Positions 16,931 through 25,064 of a DNA stretch of 44,775 nucleotides are shown piece by piece. The notes below the pieces were generated by a model. It worked only from the letters and a program-made list of their open reading frames with translations, searched no databases and had not been told where the DNA came from. Position 1 is the first letter of the stretch. Every line of letters begins with the position of its first letter. Both the position numbers and the translations under genes were made by a program. This DNA comes from an uncultured Lewinella sp. (GTDB taxonomy: Bacteria > Bacteroidota > Bacteroidia > Chitinophagales > Saprospiraceae), in NCBI GenBank assembly GCA_913057785.1, contig CAJXPD010000052.1, positions 1 through 44,775 on the forward strand, read 5' to 3'.

Positions 16931-18865
16931 TTAAGCTTTGTCAAATTCCCTTCGAGCTATATTATACAACCAGTAACAAATGCCGATGATGACAATGAGA
17001 CCAGCGTAACTTCCCAGCGGTTGATCTAAGAGGGCTAGGATATTCGTATCCTGGTAAATGGCAATTGGAATGGCAAGTATAATCCCAATCAAGGCCTCGC
17101 CGGTAATAAGACCAGAAGCAAATAGAAGACCAGAATTATTACTCTTCTCTTTGGCTGCTTCAAGATCACCCGATTTTTGCGCCGCATTTCTCGCCTGATA
17201 ACGAGTAACCAACCATGCTATTATACCGCCAACCATAATGGCACTATCTAACTCAAATGGAAGATACAACCCTACTGCTACAGCCAATACAGGAATTCGA
17301 AAATCACTCTTCCTCGCCGCCTGGTATTGATCCGCTAAGATGATCAACACTCCAATTCCCATGCCGATGTATACCATGTTCCAAGGCAAGCCTCCCTGGA
17401 AGATACCTACAGCCACACTTTCCATCAAGGCAGCCTGTGGAGCCGGAAGCGTATCGCTACCAATACCGTAGGCAGAATTCAATAGTTGAAGTACCAAGGG
17501 AAGGGACAAGGCTGCAGCAAATACACCTACCATCTGCATGATCTGTTGATTCCTCGGAGTGGCACCCAGTATATTCCCTGACTTTAGATCCTGCATATTA
17601 TCCCCAGCAATGGCCGCCGCACAACAAACCACGGCACCAATCATGATGGCTGCAGCTGGTCCTTTTTCAGCTCCACTACCCAACAAGGCCAGAAGGATTA
17701 AGGCTGCGGTTAAGATCGTAGCTATGGTTACTCCAGAGATTGGATTATTAGAACTACCCACTAGACCTGCCATATAACCTGCCACGGCTGAAAAGAGGAA
17801 TCCTGCAATAACCATCAAGACAGCCATTAAGGCGGAAATGGGAACATTTTCTATCTCTCTTAAATATATAATGAAAACGGGCACAATCATGGCTCCAATG
17901 GCAATGATTACCCATGACATGGGCGTATCTAATTCGGTTCGCAGTACCTTGCCCTGCTCCTTCGCACCTTTCAAGGCTGCCATTCCACTTTTTACTGCAT
18001 AGCCAATGGCATTGCGCAAATTGATTAAAGCCCAAAGCCCTCCAACAACCATGGCCCCCACGCCGAGATAGCGAATTTGGCTATTCCATATTTCACCGCC
18101 AATTTGGGTCGCCGTTCCATCAGGGGCTCCATTTATGGCAATAAAGGCGGGAATGGCGACCCACCAACTTATCACACCTCCTAAAAATACCAGGACAGCT
18201 ATTCTTAACCCGACGATATAGCCTACAGCTATCAAAGCGGGTGAGAGGTTTACACCTACATACAGATAGGCCTTGTTACCGGCTAAGGTGGCAGCTTCGG
18301 CTAAGCCGTGCCATAATTTGAGGCCACCTTCTGCTAGCTTAATCACAGCTCCAGCAATACTACCCCAAATCAAGTATTTAACTGTATCTCCTCCTTTTTC
18401 CCCAGTCTTCAGTACTTCAGCAGTGGCTACCCCTTCTGGAAATTGTAGCTTCTGTCTAACGATCAAAGCTGAGCGCAGAGGTACTGTAAACAGCACACCA
18501 AGCACACCACCACAGAGTGAAATTAGGGCCGTTTCCAAATAACTAAAAGAAGTCCAATAGTCCATTATGATCAATGCCGGTATGGTGAAAATCACACCCG
18601 CGGCAAGGGATTCTCCGGCCGAAGCGGACGTCTGGACAATATTATTCTCGAGGATATTGCTGTTCTTAAACAGCTTGAGAATGGCCATGGAAAGCACAGC
18701 GGCTGGAATACTTGCGGACACCGTCATTCCCGCAAAAAGTCCTAGATAGGCGTTGGCTCCGGAAAGGATAACAGAGAGTACCGCACCTAGTATAAAGGCC
18801 TTTACGGTAATCTCTGGTAGTTTAATCTCTGGCCCAATATAGGGCTTTTGGTCTTCGTTGCTCAT
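16931..18865 (-). CDS. OPT family oligopeptide/metal-chelate transporter
   Basis: A polytopic inner-membrane protein of the oligopeptide transporter (OPT) family with about 14-16 hydrophobic segments. I prefer the ATG at 18865 (644 residues), since it starts MSNEDQKPYIGPEIKLPEITVKAF, the usual N-terminus; the frame is open to an ATG at 18925 (664 residues). Conserved features are LSGANAYLGLFAGMTVSASIPAAV, NNIVQTSASAGESLAAGVIF and FPEGVATAEVLKTGE. Bacterial OPT members are thought to carry peptides or peptide-like metal chelates. The - strand neighbours upstream are a small membrane protein and a PLP enzyme of sulfur amino acid metabolism. Confidence 0.9.
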   Translation of the reverse strand: MSNEDQKPYIGPEIKLPEITVKAFILGAVLSVILSGANAYLGLFAGMTVSASIPAAVLSMAILKLFKNSNILENNIVQTSASAGESLAAGVIFTIPALIIMDYWTSFSYLETALISLCGGVLGVLFTVPLRSALIVRQKLQFPEGVATAEVLKTGEKGGDTVKYLIWGSIAGAVIKLAEGGLKLWHGLAEAATLAGNKAYLYVGVNLSPALIAVGYIVGLRIAVLVFLGGVISWWVAIPAFIAINGAPDGTATQIGGEIWNSQIRYLGVGAMVVGGLWALINLRNAIGYAVKSGMAALKGAKEQGKVLRTELDTPMSWVIIAIGAMIVPVFIIYLREIENVPISALMAVLMVIAGFLFSAVAGYMAGLVGSSNNPISGVTIATILTAALILLALLGSGAEKGPAAAIMIGAVVCCAAAIAGDNMQDLKSGNILGATPRNQQIMQMVGVFAAALSLPLVLQLLNSAYGIGSDTLPAPQAALMESVAVGIFQGGLPWNMVYIGMGIGVLIILADQYQAARKSDFRIPVLAVAVGLYLPFELDSAIMVGGIIAWLVTRYQARNAAQKSGDLEAAKEKSNNSGLLFASGLITGEALIGIILAIPIAIYQDTNILALLDQPLGSYAGLIVIIGICYWLYNIARREFDKA

Positions 18866-18958
18866 AAACAAGGTTTTATCGATTAGTAGGTGCTCAGCAG
18901 GCTGGGCAAAGTTGTGTTGGCTCAACAGGCTGCTCGTCTTAAAGGTAATTCTTAGGCT

Positions 18959-19366
18959 TCAATCTTCCAACTCTGCATCTAGAATGTCCAACTGCTCTGT
19001 ATTGCCCTTCTGCAAACTAAAACTAGTAATCCTCCCTTGATTTACATAGTAGGTGACTAGGACTAAAACGCCAATCCCAACTAAATTTTGATAGTATAGG
19101 TGCAAGGTGAAACAAAACACCAGGAACCCTAAAGCTATCGCAAAACCTTGATAGGGTCTACTGATGCTCCAAAATCCCAGACTCAGAAAAACGACCGGAA
19201 AGAAGATGACATTAATCAAACTCAAGACGTCAATTTCCTCACTGTATAACAGCAGAAACAAGGCCATCATCAGATGGAAAGAAGCGTAAATGAACAGGGC
19301 TCTTCTGGCATTAAAGATGATGCCTCTTTGTTCCTTGTTTGGGGGCTTCCGGAATGATAGGCTCAT
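18959..19366 (-). CDS. Small hypothetical membrane protein, translationally coupled to PLP enzyme
   Basis: Starting at 19366 gives 135 residues. This start forms an ATGA overlap with the TGA stop of the PLP-enzyme gene, a classic sign of translational coupling; the frame is open upstream to 19405, but that part lies inside the preceding gene. There are four hydrophobic segments (about 17-34, 40-60, 66-84, 88-104 counted from that start), then an acidic, soluble C-terminus. I do not recognise a family. It resembles small uncharacterised integral membrane proteins of Bacteroidota. Confidence 0.75.
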   Translation of the reverse strand: MSLSFRKPPNKEQRGIIFNARRALFIYASFHLMMALFLLLYSEEIDVLSLINVIFFPVVFLSLGFWSISRPYQGFAIALGFLVFCFTLHLYYQNLVGIGVLVLVTYYVNQGRITSFSLQKGNTEQLDILDAELED

Positions 19367-20523
19367 AACTTGGCTAATGCTTGCTCGATGTCCTCGATGA
19401 GCCAATTTGGGTCTTCCAGACCAATACTGAATCTGACCAGGTTCCAGGGTAGCTCAGAATCTTCGCGGCCCTCAATCCCGTAGAATCCTGCCACCGGCAT
19501 AATTAATGACTCATGTCCTCCCCAAGAGACAGCAATTAAGAAACGTTTCAGGGAATGGATGAAAGTTTCCATTTTTTCCAGGTTTTCAGCCTTAAAGTAG
19601 ACGGAAAATAGACCGCCAGCTCCACTCATTTGCTTCCGGGCAAGTTCATATTGTGGAAAGGCGGGAAGCATGGGGTGAATCACCTGCTCAACCTTAGAGT
19701 GAGCTTCTAGATAGCGGGCAACGATCAGCGCACTTTCAGCGACACGCTCCATACGCAAGGGTAGAGTCCGTAAACCGCGTATGACCATGGCAGCGTCATG
19801 AGGAGGGAGAATGGATCCGAGCGTCATCTGCTCCGAGTTAAAGATTTGGAATATCTTTTCTTTTGAACCACAAACTACTCCACAAACCACATCACTATGT
19901 CCATTAAGGTATTTCGTACCCGAATGTAGAACTAGATCGATACCTAGTTTGGCGGGCTGTTGAAATATTGGGGAGGCAAAACTGTTGTCGATCAAACTAA
20001 CGAGACCATGTTTCTGGGCTAGCTTAGCACATGCCGCAAGGTCTTGCAAATTAAACGTCAAGGAAGAAGGACTTTCTAGATACAAGACTTTTGTATTGGC
20101 CTGAATTGCGTTTTCAATGGCTGATATATCTCGACCATCTACAAAGGTGTGTGTAACCCCAAACCGAGCCAAAAACTGTGTAAGTAAGGCATGTGTCCAA
20201 GAGTATGGGCCTTCAACACAGACGATATGGTCTCCTGCTTGAACTTGAGCAATGACAGCAGCGGCAATGGCTCCACTTCCGCTTGAAAAGACTAGGGCGT
20301 CTTCTGTTCCTTCTAGTGCTGCTAACTTTGAACGTAGGATTTGAACCGTAGGATTGTTACCACGACTATAGATGTGATTTTCTAATTCATTTCGAAAAGC
20401 GCTCCTAAAGTTGGTTAGATCGCGGAAGCAAAAATTGCTAGTTTGAATGACAGGCGGAGAAACAGCCTGAAAATACTTGTCTCGTTCTTCCCCTAAGTGG
20501 GTCAGAATTTCACTCTGATGCAT
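19363..20523 (-). CDS. PLP-dependent Cys/Met metabolism enzyme (cystathionine gamma-synthase/lyase family)
   Basis: A 386-residue type I PLP enzyme of the trans-sulfuration family. Visible residues are Y52-S-R54 (YSRGNNPT, phosphate contact of the neighbouring subunit), FSSGSGAIAAA at 79-89, D179 in LIDNSFASP (pyridine nitrogen), and K204 in LHSGTKYLNGHSDV (Schiff base). The family includes cystathionine gamma-synthase, cystathionine gamma-lyase, methionine gamma-lyase and O-acylhomoserine sulfhydrylases, which cannot be split by eye. The usual YGGT active-site Tyr segment reads EGPYSWTH (104-111), keeping the Tyr but not the Gly-Gly, so substrate use may differ. It is the first gene of a likely three-gene run with the coupled membrane protein and the OPT transporter. 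Confidence 0.85.
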   Translation of the reverse strand: MHQSEILTHLGEERDKYFQAVSPPVIQTSNFCFRDLTNFRSAFRNELENHIYSRGNNPTVQILRSKLAALEGTEDALVFSSGSGAIAAAVIAQVQAGDHIVCVEGPYSWTHALLTQFLARFGVTHTFVDGRDISAIENAIQANTKVLYLESPSSLTFNLQDLAACAKLAQKHGLVSLIDNSFASPIFQQPAKLGIDLVLHSGTKYLNGHSDVVCGVVCGSKEKIFQIFNSEQMTLGSILPPHDAAMVIRGLRTLPLRMERVAESALIVARYLEAHSKVEQVIHPMLPAFPQYELARKQMSGAGGLFSVYFKAENLEKMETFIHSLKRFLIAVSWGGHESLIMPVAGFYGIEGREDSELPWNLVRFSIGLEDPNWLIEDIEQALAKL

Positions 20524-20584
20524 CTTTTGGGCTAAATCTAGCTAATTTATGCTTTATCCGTTCGCTTTAACCCCAAAAACGATC

Positions 20585-21370
20585 TTACCCGATTTGGATA
20601 GCCCCCTTCAGGTAAGTGACACAACTTCCCGTTATCTTTACTCTACTGCCTTGCATTTGGCATTTGAGATCACCGCCTCTGGAAGATACTTGGCGAGCTT
20701 CAAGGATTGATGTATTAAGCTTCTTACTCCAAAAAGGAATCATAGTAGTATGAGCCGATCCTGTTACAGGGTCTTCATCAATTCCCGCATTGGGGAAGAA
20801 ACATCTACTAATGAAGTCAGTCTTATCTCCGGGAGCGGTAACAATTACTCCTCTTGTAGGAATCTGAGTCATTTTACGAAAATCGGGTGTCAGAGAAAGG
20901 ACTTGCTGCTTGTTTTCCAGTACCAGCATCAAATCATCCTTGCCTCTCCAAGCTTCCAAGGGACGTAGACCAATTATTTCTTCATACAAGGAGACAACGG
21001 GCTGGGCATTAAGTATATCAGCGGGAAAATCTAAAGTATATCCTTCGTTCGCTTTCTCGACTTCCAATACCCCACTTCTAGAATGGAATCTAATGACTTT
21101 TCCCTCGTAATTTAAATGTTGATAAAGTACATGTGCACTGGCCAAGGTGGCATGCCCGCAGAGATCCACCTCAATAGCCGGCGTAAACCACCTGATTTCA
21201 AAGCTATCCTCCGTTTTCGTAAAGAATGCAGTTTCTGACAGGTTGTTTTCCATAGCGATGGCTTGCATGGTTTCAGTAGGTAGCCAATCATCCAGTGGGC
21301 ACACAGCAGCTGGATTACCTTCGAAAGCCTTTGTGGCAAAAGCATCTATTTGGTAGATCTTTAGTTCCAT
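20585..21370 (-). CDS. PhzF family isomerase-like protein
   Basis: A 261-residue protein of the PhzF / diaminopimelate-epimerase-fold family. Signatures are IYQIDAFATKAFEGNPAAVC at the N-terminus, NLSETAFF with E46 as the expected catalytic acid, FTPAIEVDLCGHATLASAHVL, and GIDEDPVTGSAH near the C-terminus. Phenazine PhzF isomerises a dihydroxyanthranilate derivative, but most family members outside phenazine clusters have unknown substrates, and there are no phz genes here. It begins 7 bp after the GH13-like gene, so it is probably in the same operon as that gene and tyrS. Confidence 0.88.
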   Translation of the reverse strand: MELKIYQIDAFATKAFEGNPAAVCPLDDWLPTETMQAIAMENNLSETAFFTKTEDSFEIRWFTPAIEVDLCGHATLASAHVLYQHLNYEGKVIRFHSRSGVLEVEKANEGYTLDFPADILNAQPVVSLYEEIIGLRPLEAWRGKDDLMLVLENKQQVLSLTPDFRKMTQIPTRGVIVTAPGDKTDFISRCFFPNAGIDEDPVTGSAHTTMIPFWSKKLNTSILEARQVSSRGGDLKCQMQGSRVKITGSCVTYLKGAIQIG

Positions 21371-21377
21371 ATTAAGA

Positions 21378-23450
21378 TTACTTACGGTTTGAAATGGAAT
21401 AACATTGACATTCGCCGGCCTCTATTTGTGGAATTTGCATCCAATATCTATTACAGGATAGCTGCTGTCCTTGAAATGAATTCTGTTCCATGGTTGAAAA
21501 GTCTAAACTAAAAACGGAATCTCCTAACAATTGAGTAGGATAGGGGACCTTGATATTAGTTCGCGAGTATTCTGAATCCAAATTACAAACAAAAATCAGG
21601 CTGGGGTCATTGGCCTGAGTCCAAGCTATGACTTTACTGCCTGCGGTAGGATCTGGTGGCAGTAACCAGTAAGTCGATTTATCCTTGATATCTGCCATTA
21701 TCTGATCGGCGAAGATTCTAATGCGGTTTAGTTCAGCAAAAAGCTGGCTATTCACACCCCATCTGTACGGCCCATGAGTCGCCTTAGGTCCTTCTTTGAT
21801 TTCGAATACATAAAGCTTAGTATAGTGCTCATTCGGAGCTGGAAAGATATGCAGATCTCTACAAGTAAACCCTAAACCCATGTAGCTTGGCATATCTGTC
21901 ACAAATAACCCCAAGAAAAAACGTACAGCATTGCCATGCAAATAGAATTCATCAAAGCGAGGGTCATCCTTATCCGCAGTCATCATAGTCAAAGATGGAC
22001 TAATAGAATAGGCCTGTCGGATCTGAAGATATCGATTTAAGTTTTGCATAAACGCTTCCGAGCCAACGACCATGGATTGGAGATCTCCTAAGGTCGCCTC
22101 GGCCTCTGATAGCACCAAATGTTCAACCTCATCCCCATATCCCATGTAATCTGGTGCGGTCAAGAAGGATTCACCAAAGTAGGCAAAGTAAGGTTTGTTT
22201 TGTTGAATGCAAATCTTGATGTATCTGTGGATATCATAGTAGAAATCAGCCACCAAGGGTACCCCTTCAGCCCGCATCTGAACGTGTGACATGTCACCTC
22301 TCATAAAATCCAGATGATACTGATCGGCCACCTCCTGATATTTCGTAGCAACATATTCCCAAACGAAGGTTCGGGCTTGACTGAAGTCTATTTCCCAGTC
22401 TAGATTTTGATTTTTTCGATCGTAAAGTTTATAGCGGGTTAAGGGACCAAAGACTCTTGACATAGTCTCCGGTTTGCTAATTCTATAATCTCGCCACGCT
22501 CTCCCTTTGTCGTCAATGGTGACAGACTTAGGATTTGGGTCTACTTCGATCCCCCTGTAAGGTGGAGCCATGGTGGCAGGGACCGATTCGAATCCTTGAC
22601 GAAAAAGATAATCAACGAAGATTTCTCGCCGAGCATTGCGACTCGCTACGTCCTCTGGTGAGCCAAAAAGTACCTTTAGCCGTTTTGACTCTCCAAATTG
22701 AGGACTGTAGAAGAATTGCCAATCTGCAGGGATGTTAATCTCAGGCCTGGCGCTGCCAATCTGTTGCAGGCGGTCGAAAATCACTTGCATGACTTCGATA
22801 TGGAGATCATTGTCATGATTTAGGATTTCTAGATCCTTTCTTTGTAACCACTCGAAGAAGTGTGGATTAGCGAGCACAATTTCAGCATAGCGATCTGTAT
22901 GAGGAATCACATCCATCCCCACCTTTTTGCCCAAGGCATGAAGAAGGTTAACGACTACCTTTAATTGCTTTTGGACAGTATTTAAATCAGGTAAAAGAAT
23001 AGCTAATTCTGATGAGAAGAAGGCCGAGTTTATTTCCCAACCAGCCATCCCATACAAGCTGCTTACAACACCGGGTTCCCATATAGGTAGTAGATGAATT
23101 GTGTCCTGGGCTGCGGGCAAGCTAAGGGCGTATTTGACGACATTCCAGAAACTGCCGACGGTTCTCACATTGACACCAACAATATTAGCAGATTTTAGCC
23201 AATTGGAATTTGTCTCCACCTCAGCTGGGCTAGAAATTGTATGGTTTGGTGAGACGGCTTCCTGTAGCCTACCAGTACCCAATCTCTCAGCTAGAATCTG
23301 CAAAACTTTGTTGCCTGCAAGTTTAGTTAAGGCCTCAGGCATAATTCCTGGGACAAAACTATTTTCATGCAGTTGGAAGCGATCAATCTGTTCCTGCGCT
23401 CTGGAAGGCCAGGCTTGCTGAAAGTCTTGCGATTTGAGGACTAGGTCCAT
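21378..23450 (-). CDS. Divergent GH13-like (alpha-amylase superfamily) protein
   Basis: A 690-residue soluble protein with no signal peptide. The middle looks like an alpha-amylase type TIM barrel: region I-like GMDVIPHTDR at 178-187; region II-like DFMRGDMSH with R384 and D386 (candidate nucleophile); region III-like YFAYFGESF with E427 (candidate acid/base); and region IV-like TADKDD at 491-496 followed by an FLGLF segment. The C-terminal ~80 residues look like a beta-sandwich as in GH13 enzymes. Regions I and IV deviate from the usual DVVxNH and xxNHD, so subfamily and activity cannot be assigned, and a role on intracellular alpha-glucans is only a guess. It lies 8 bp after tyrS and 7 bp before phzF, which implies co-transcription. 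Confidence 0.65.
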   Translation of the reverse strand: MDLVLKSQDFQQAWPSRAQEQIDRFQLHENSFVPGIMPEALTKLAGNKVLQILAERLGTGRLQEAVSPNHTISSPAEVETNSNWLKSANIVGVNVRTVGSFWNVVKYALSLPAAQDTIHLLPIWEPGVVSSLYGMAGWEINSAFFSSELAILLPDLNTVQKQLKVVVNLLHALGKKVGMDVIPHTDRYAEIVLANPHFFEWLQRKDLEILNHDNDLHIEVMQVIFDRLQQIGSARPEINIPADWQFFYSPQFGESKRLKVLFGSPEDVASRNARREIFVDYLFRQGFESVPATMAPPYRGIEVDPNPKSVTIDDKGRAWRDYRISKPETMSRVFGPLTRYKLYDRKNQNLDWEIDFSQARTFVWEYVATKYQEVADQYHLDFMRGDMSHVQMRAEGVPLVADFYYDIHRYIKICIQQNKPYFAYFGESFLTAPDYMGYGDEVEHLVLSEAEATLGDLQSMVVGSEAFMQNLNRYLQIRQAYSISPSLTMMTADKDDPRFDEFYLHGNAVRFFLGLFVTDMPSYMGLGFTCRDLHIFPAPNEHYTKLYVFEIKEGPKATHGPYRWGVNSQLFAELNRIRIFADQIMADIKDKSTYWLLPPDPTAGSKVIAWTQANDPSLIFVCNLDSEYSRTNIKVPYPTQLLGDSVFSLDFSTMEQNSFQGQQLSCNRYWMQIPQIEAGECQCYSISNRK

Positions 23451-23458
23451 GCCAACTG

Positions 23459-24733
23459 CTATTCAGCAATGACCATATATTTGTTCTTCTTGCCATTCTC
23501 GATCATGAAAAACTGGCCATGGAGAAGAACCTCATGGTTTATCATCGCTTCGTGTGAAGTAATTTTTTCCTTGTTTATGCTGATAGCGTTACCTTTGATG
23601 GCTCTTCTAACCTCACCTTTAGATGCCAAAATAGAGGTCTCATCAGCGAGGAGATCGGCAATCGAAACACCACTAGTTAATACAGATAGAGGAACCCTGA
23701 AACTAGGGATCTCTTCCGCCACTGTAGCTAGAGCAGATTTGCTTAGCGAATGCAAGGTGTCTTTATTTGCTTTTTTATTAAACAATAATTCAGAAACCTT
23801 TAACACAGCCGCAAATTCTTCTTCGGAGTGTACTCTCTTGGTTAATTCTTCTGCTAATAATTTTTTCAATTCTCTTGGATTATCAGCAAACTCCTTTTCA
23901 CGATCTTCAATTTCCTCTTTAGATTTCAAGGTGAAATATCTAGTGAAGGAAGGGAGGTCGGCGTCCGCAGCATTGATCCAAAATTGGTAGAATTTGTACG
24001 GAGAGGTATAGTCTGGAGAAAGCCAAATGTTGCCTTGCTCCGATTTACCAAACTTAGTACCATCTGCCTTGGTCAGAAGCGGGGTGGTAATGGCAAATGC
24101 TTTCCCTCCAGAATTTCTACGGATAAACTCAGTTCCCGTAGTGATATTTCCCCATTGATCTGATCCCCCCATTTGTAACCTGCAGTTGTATTGGTCATAT
24201 AGGCATTGGTAATCGTATCCTTGCAGGAGTTGGTAGCTGAATTCGGTAAAAGAAATACCGGTTTCAATCCGCTTTTTGACCGACTCCTTTGACATCATAT
24301 AATTGACAGTCAGCGTTTTCCCAACGTTTCTCATGAAGGAAAGCACGTCCATATCCTTATAGAAGTCTAGATTGTTAACCATGATGGCCTTGTTCTCGCC
24401 TTCATCGAAGTTCAGGAACTTTTTGAATTGCTCAGCTTGACGAGCCAAGTTTCCATCTAACTCTTCATAGGATTTGAGTTGACGTTCTTTGTCTTTACCA
24501 CTTGGATCCCCGATCCGTCCTGTTGCACCGCCCATGAGTACGATCGGCTTGTGGCCAGATAATTGGAAAAGCTTCAACAGCATGATCTGCACATAATTCC
24601 CGATGGTCAGAGAGGGGGCCGTCGGGTCAAAACCGATATAGGCCGTCACCATGCCTTCTTGCAGTTTTTCTTTCACTCCGGGAGTCTGATCTTGGATCAT
24701 GCCCCTCCAACTAAGTTCTTCCAAAAAATCCAT
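23459..24733 (-). CDS. tyrS: Tyrosine--tRNA ligase
   Basis: A 424-residue class I aminoacyl-tRNA synthetase that charges tRNA-Tyr. Visible elements are YIGFDPTAPSL at 32-42 leading into the HIGH-motif position, MGGATGRIGDPSGK at 67-80, the tyrosine-binding block YQLLQGYDYQCLY with MGGSDQWGNI at 188-197, the KMSKS loop K227-F-G-K-S231, and an S4-like RNA-binding domain at about 350-424. The HIGH motif reads T43-I-G-N46 instead of H-[IL]-G-H. It is the first gene of a - strand cluster with the GH13-like and phzF genes and is divergent from the Lol-type permease. Confidence 0.93.
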   Translation of the reverse strand: MDFLEELSWRGMIQDQTPGVKEKLQEGMVTAYIGFDPTAPSLTIGNYVQIMLLKLFQLSGHKPIVLMGGATGRIGDPSGKDKERQLKSYEELDGNLARQAEQFKKFLNFDEGENKAIMVNNLDFYKDMDVLSFMRNVGKTLTVNYMMSKESVKKRIETGISFTEFSYQLLQGYDYQCLYDQYNCRLQMGGSDQWGNITTGTEFIRRNSGGKAFAITTPLLTKADGTKFGKSEQGNIWLSPDYTSPYKFYQFWINAADADLPSFTRYFTLKSKEEIEDREKEFADNPRELKKLLAEELTKRVHSEEEFAAVLKVSELLFNKKANKDTLHSLSKSALATVAEEIPSFRVPLSVLTSGVSIADLLADETSILASKGEVRRAIKGNAISINKEKITSHEAMINHEVLLHGQFFMIENGKKNKYMVIAE

Positions 24734-25064
24734 TATCTTAAGTTTTGTATGTAACTGTCAATTGTCTTTATCAGGGGAAAGTTCCTTGCTTTCACTGATT
24801 GGGCACAAAAATACTTTTTTTGAGGATATTGCTGAATACAAAAATACGAAGGGGTAGAATTCAGTTTTACTACAGACACTACTGAATTGTGATTAATAGA
24901 AAAGGAAACGAAATTGTATCGGCTCAAGACGTTCTTCAAAGCAGTATTTGAAACAATGGATGCGCCATCTGATGATCAAAACACAACTTTTCTTGCAAAA
25001 GGGAGCATCTAGATGTGTACTTAATCAGTAAGAAAACTAAATTTGCGATGCTTTTACCTACAAT
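24734..25064. other. Intergenic region between divergent tyrS and permease genes (331 bp)
   Basis: It must hold both promoters. I see no convincing gene; a 68-codon - strand ORF abutting tyrS is AT-rich and has no family features. No T-box-like element is evident upstream of tyrS. A good -7 element for the + gene is listed separately. Confidence 0.4.
25038..25045 (+). promoter_or_regulatory. Candidate -7 promoter element for the permease gene
   Basis: TAAATTTG matches the Bacteroidota -7 consensus TAnnTTTG exactly and sits 19 bp before the start codon, implying a very short leader. The -33 region shows only TGTG (25014-25017) in place of TTG at about the right spacing. Confidence 0.4.

Noticed and set aside
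22570..22600. tRNA-like TTCGAATCC segment
   Set aside because: It lies inside the GH13-like coding frame and no cloverleaf can be formed around it.
23469..23990. 173-codon + strand ORF inside tyrS
   Set aside because: It is a shadow frame of tyrS with low-complexity Ser/Leu composition.
24733..24939. 68-codon - strand ORF directly upstream of tyrS
   Set aside because: AT-rich composition without family features, lying in the expected tyrS promoter region.
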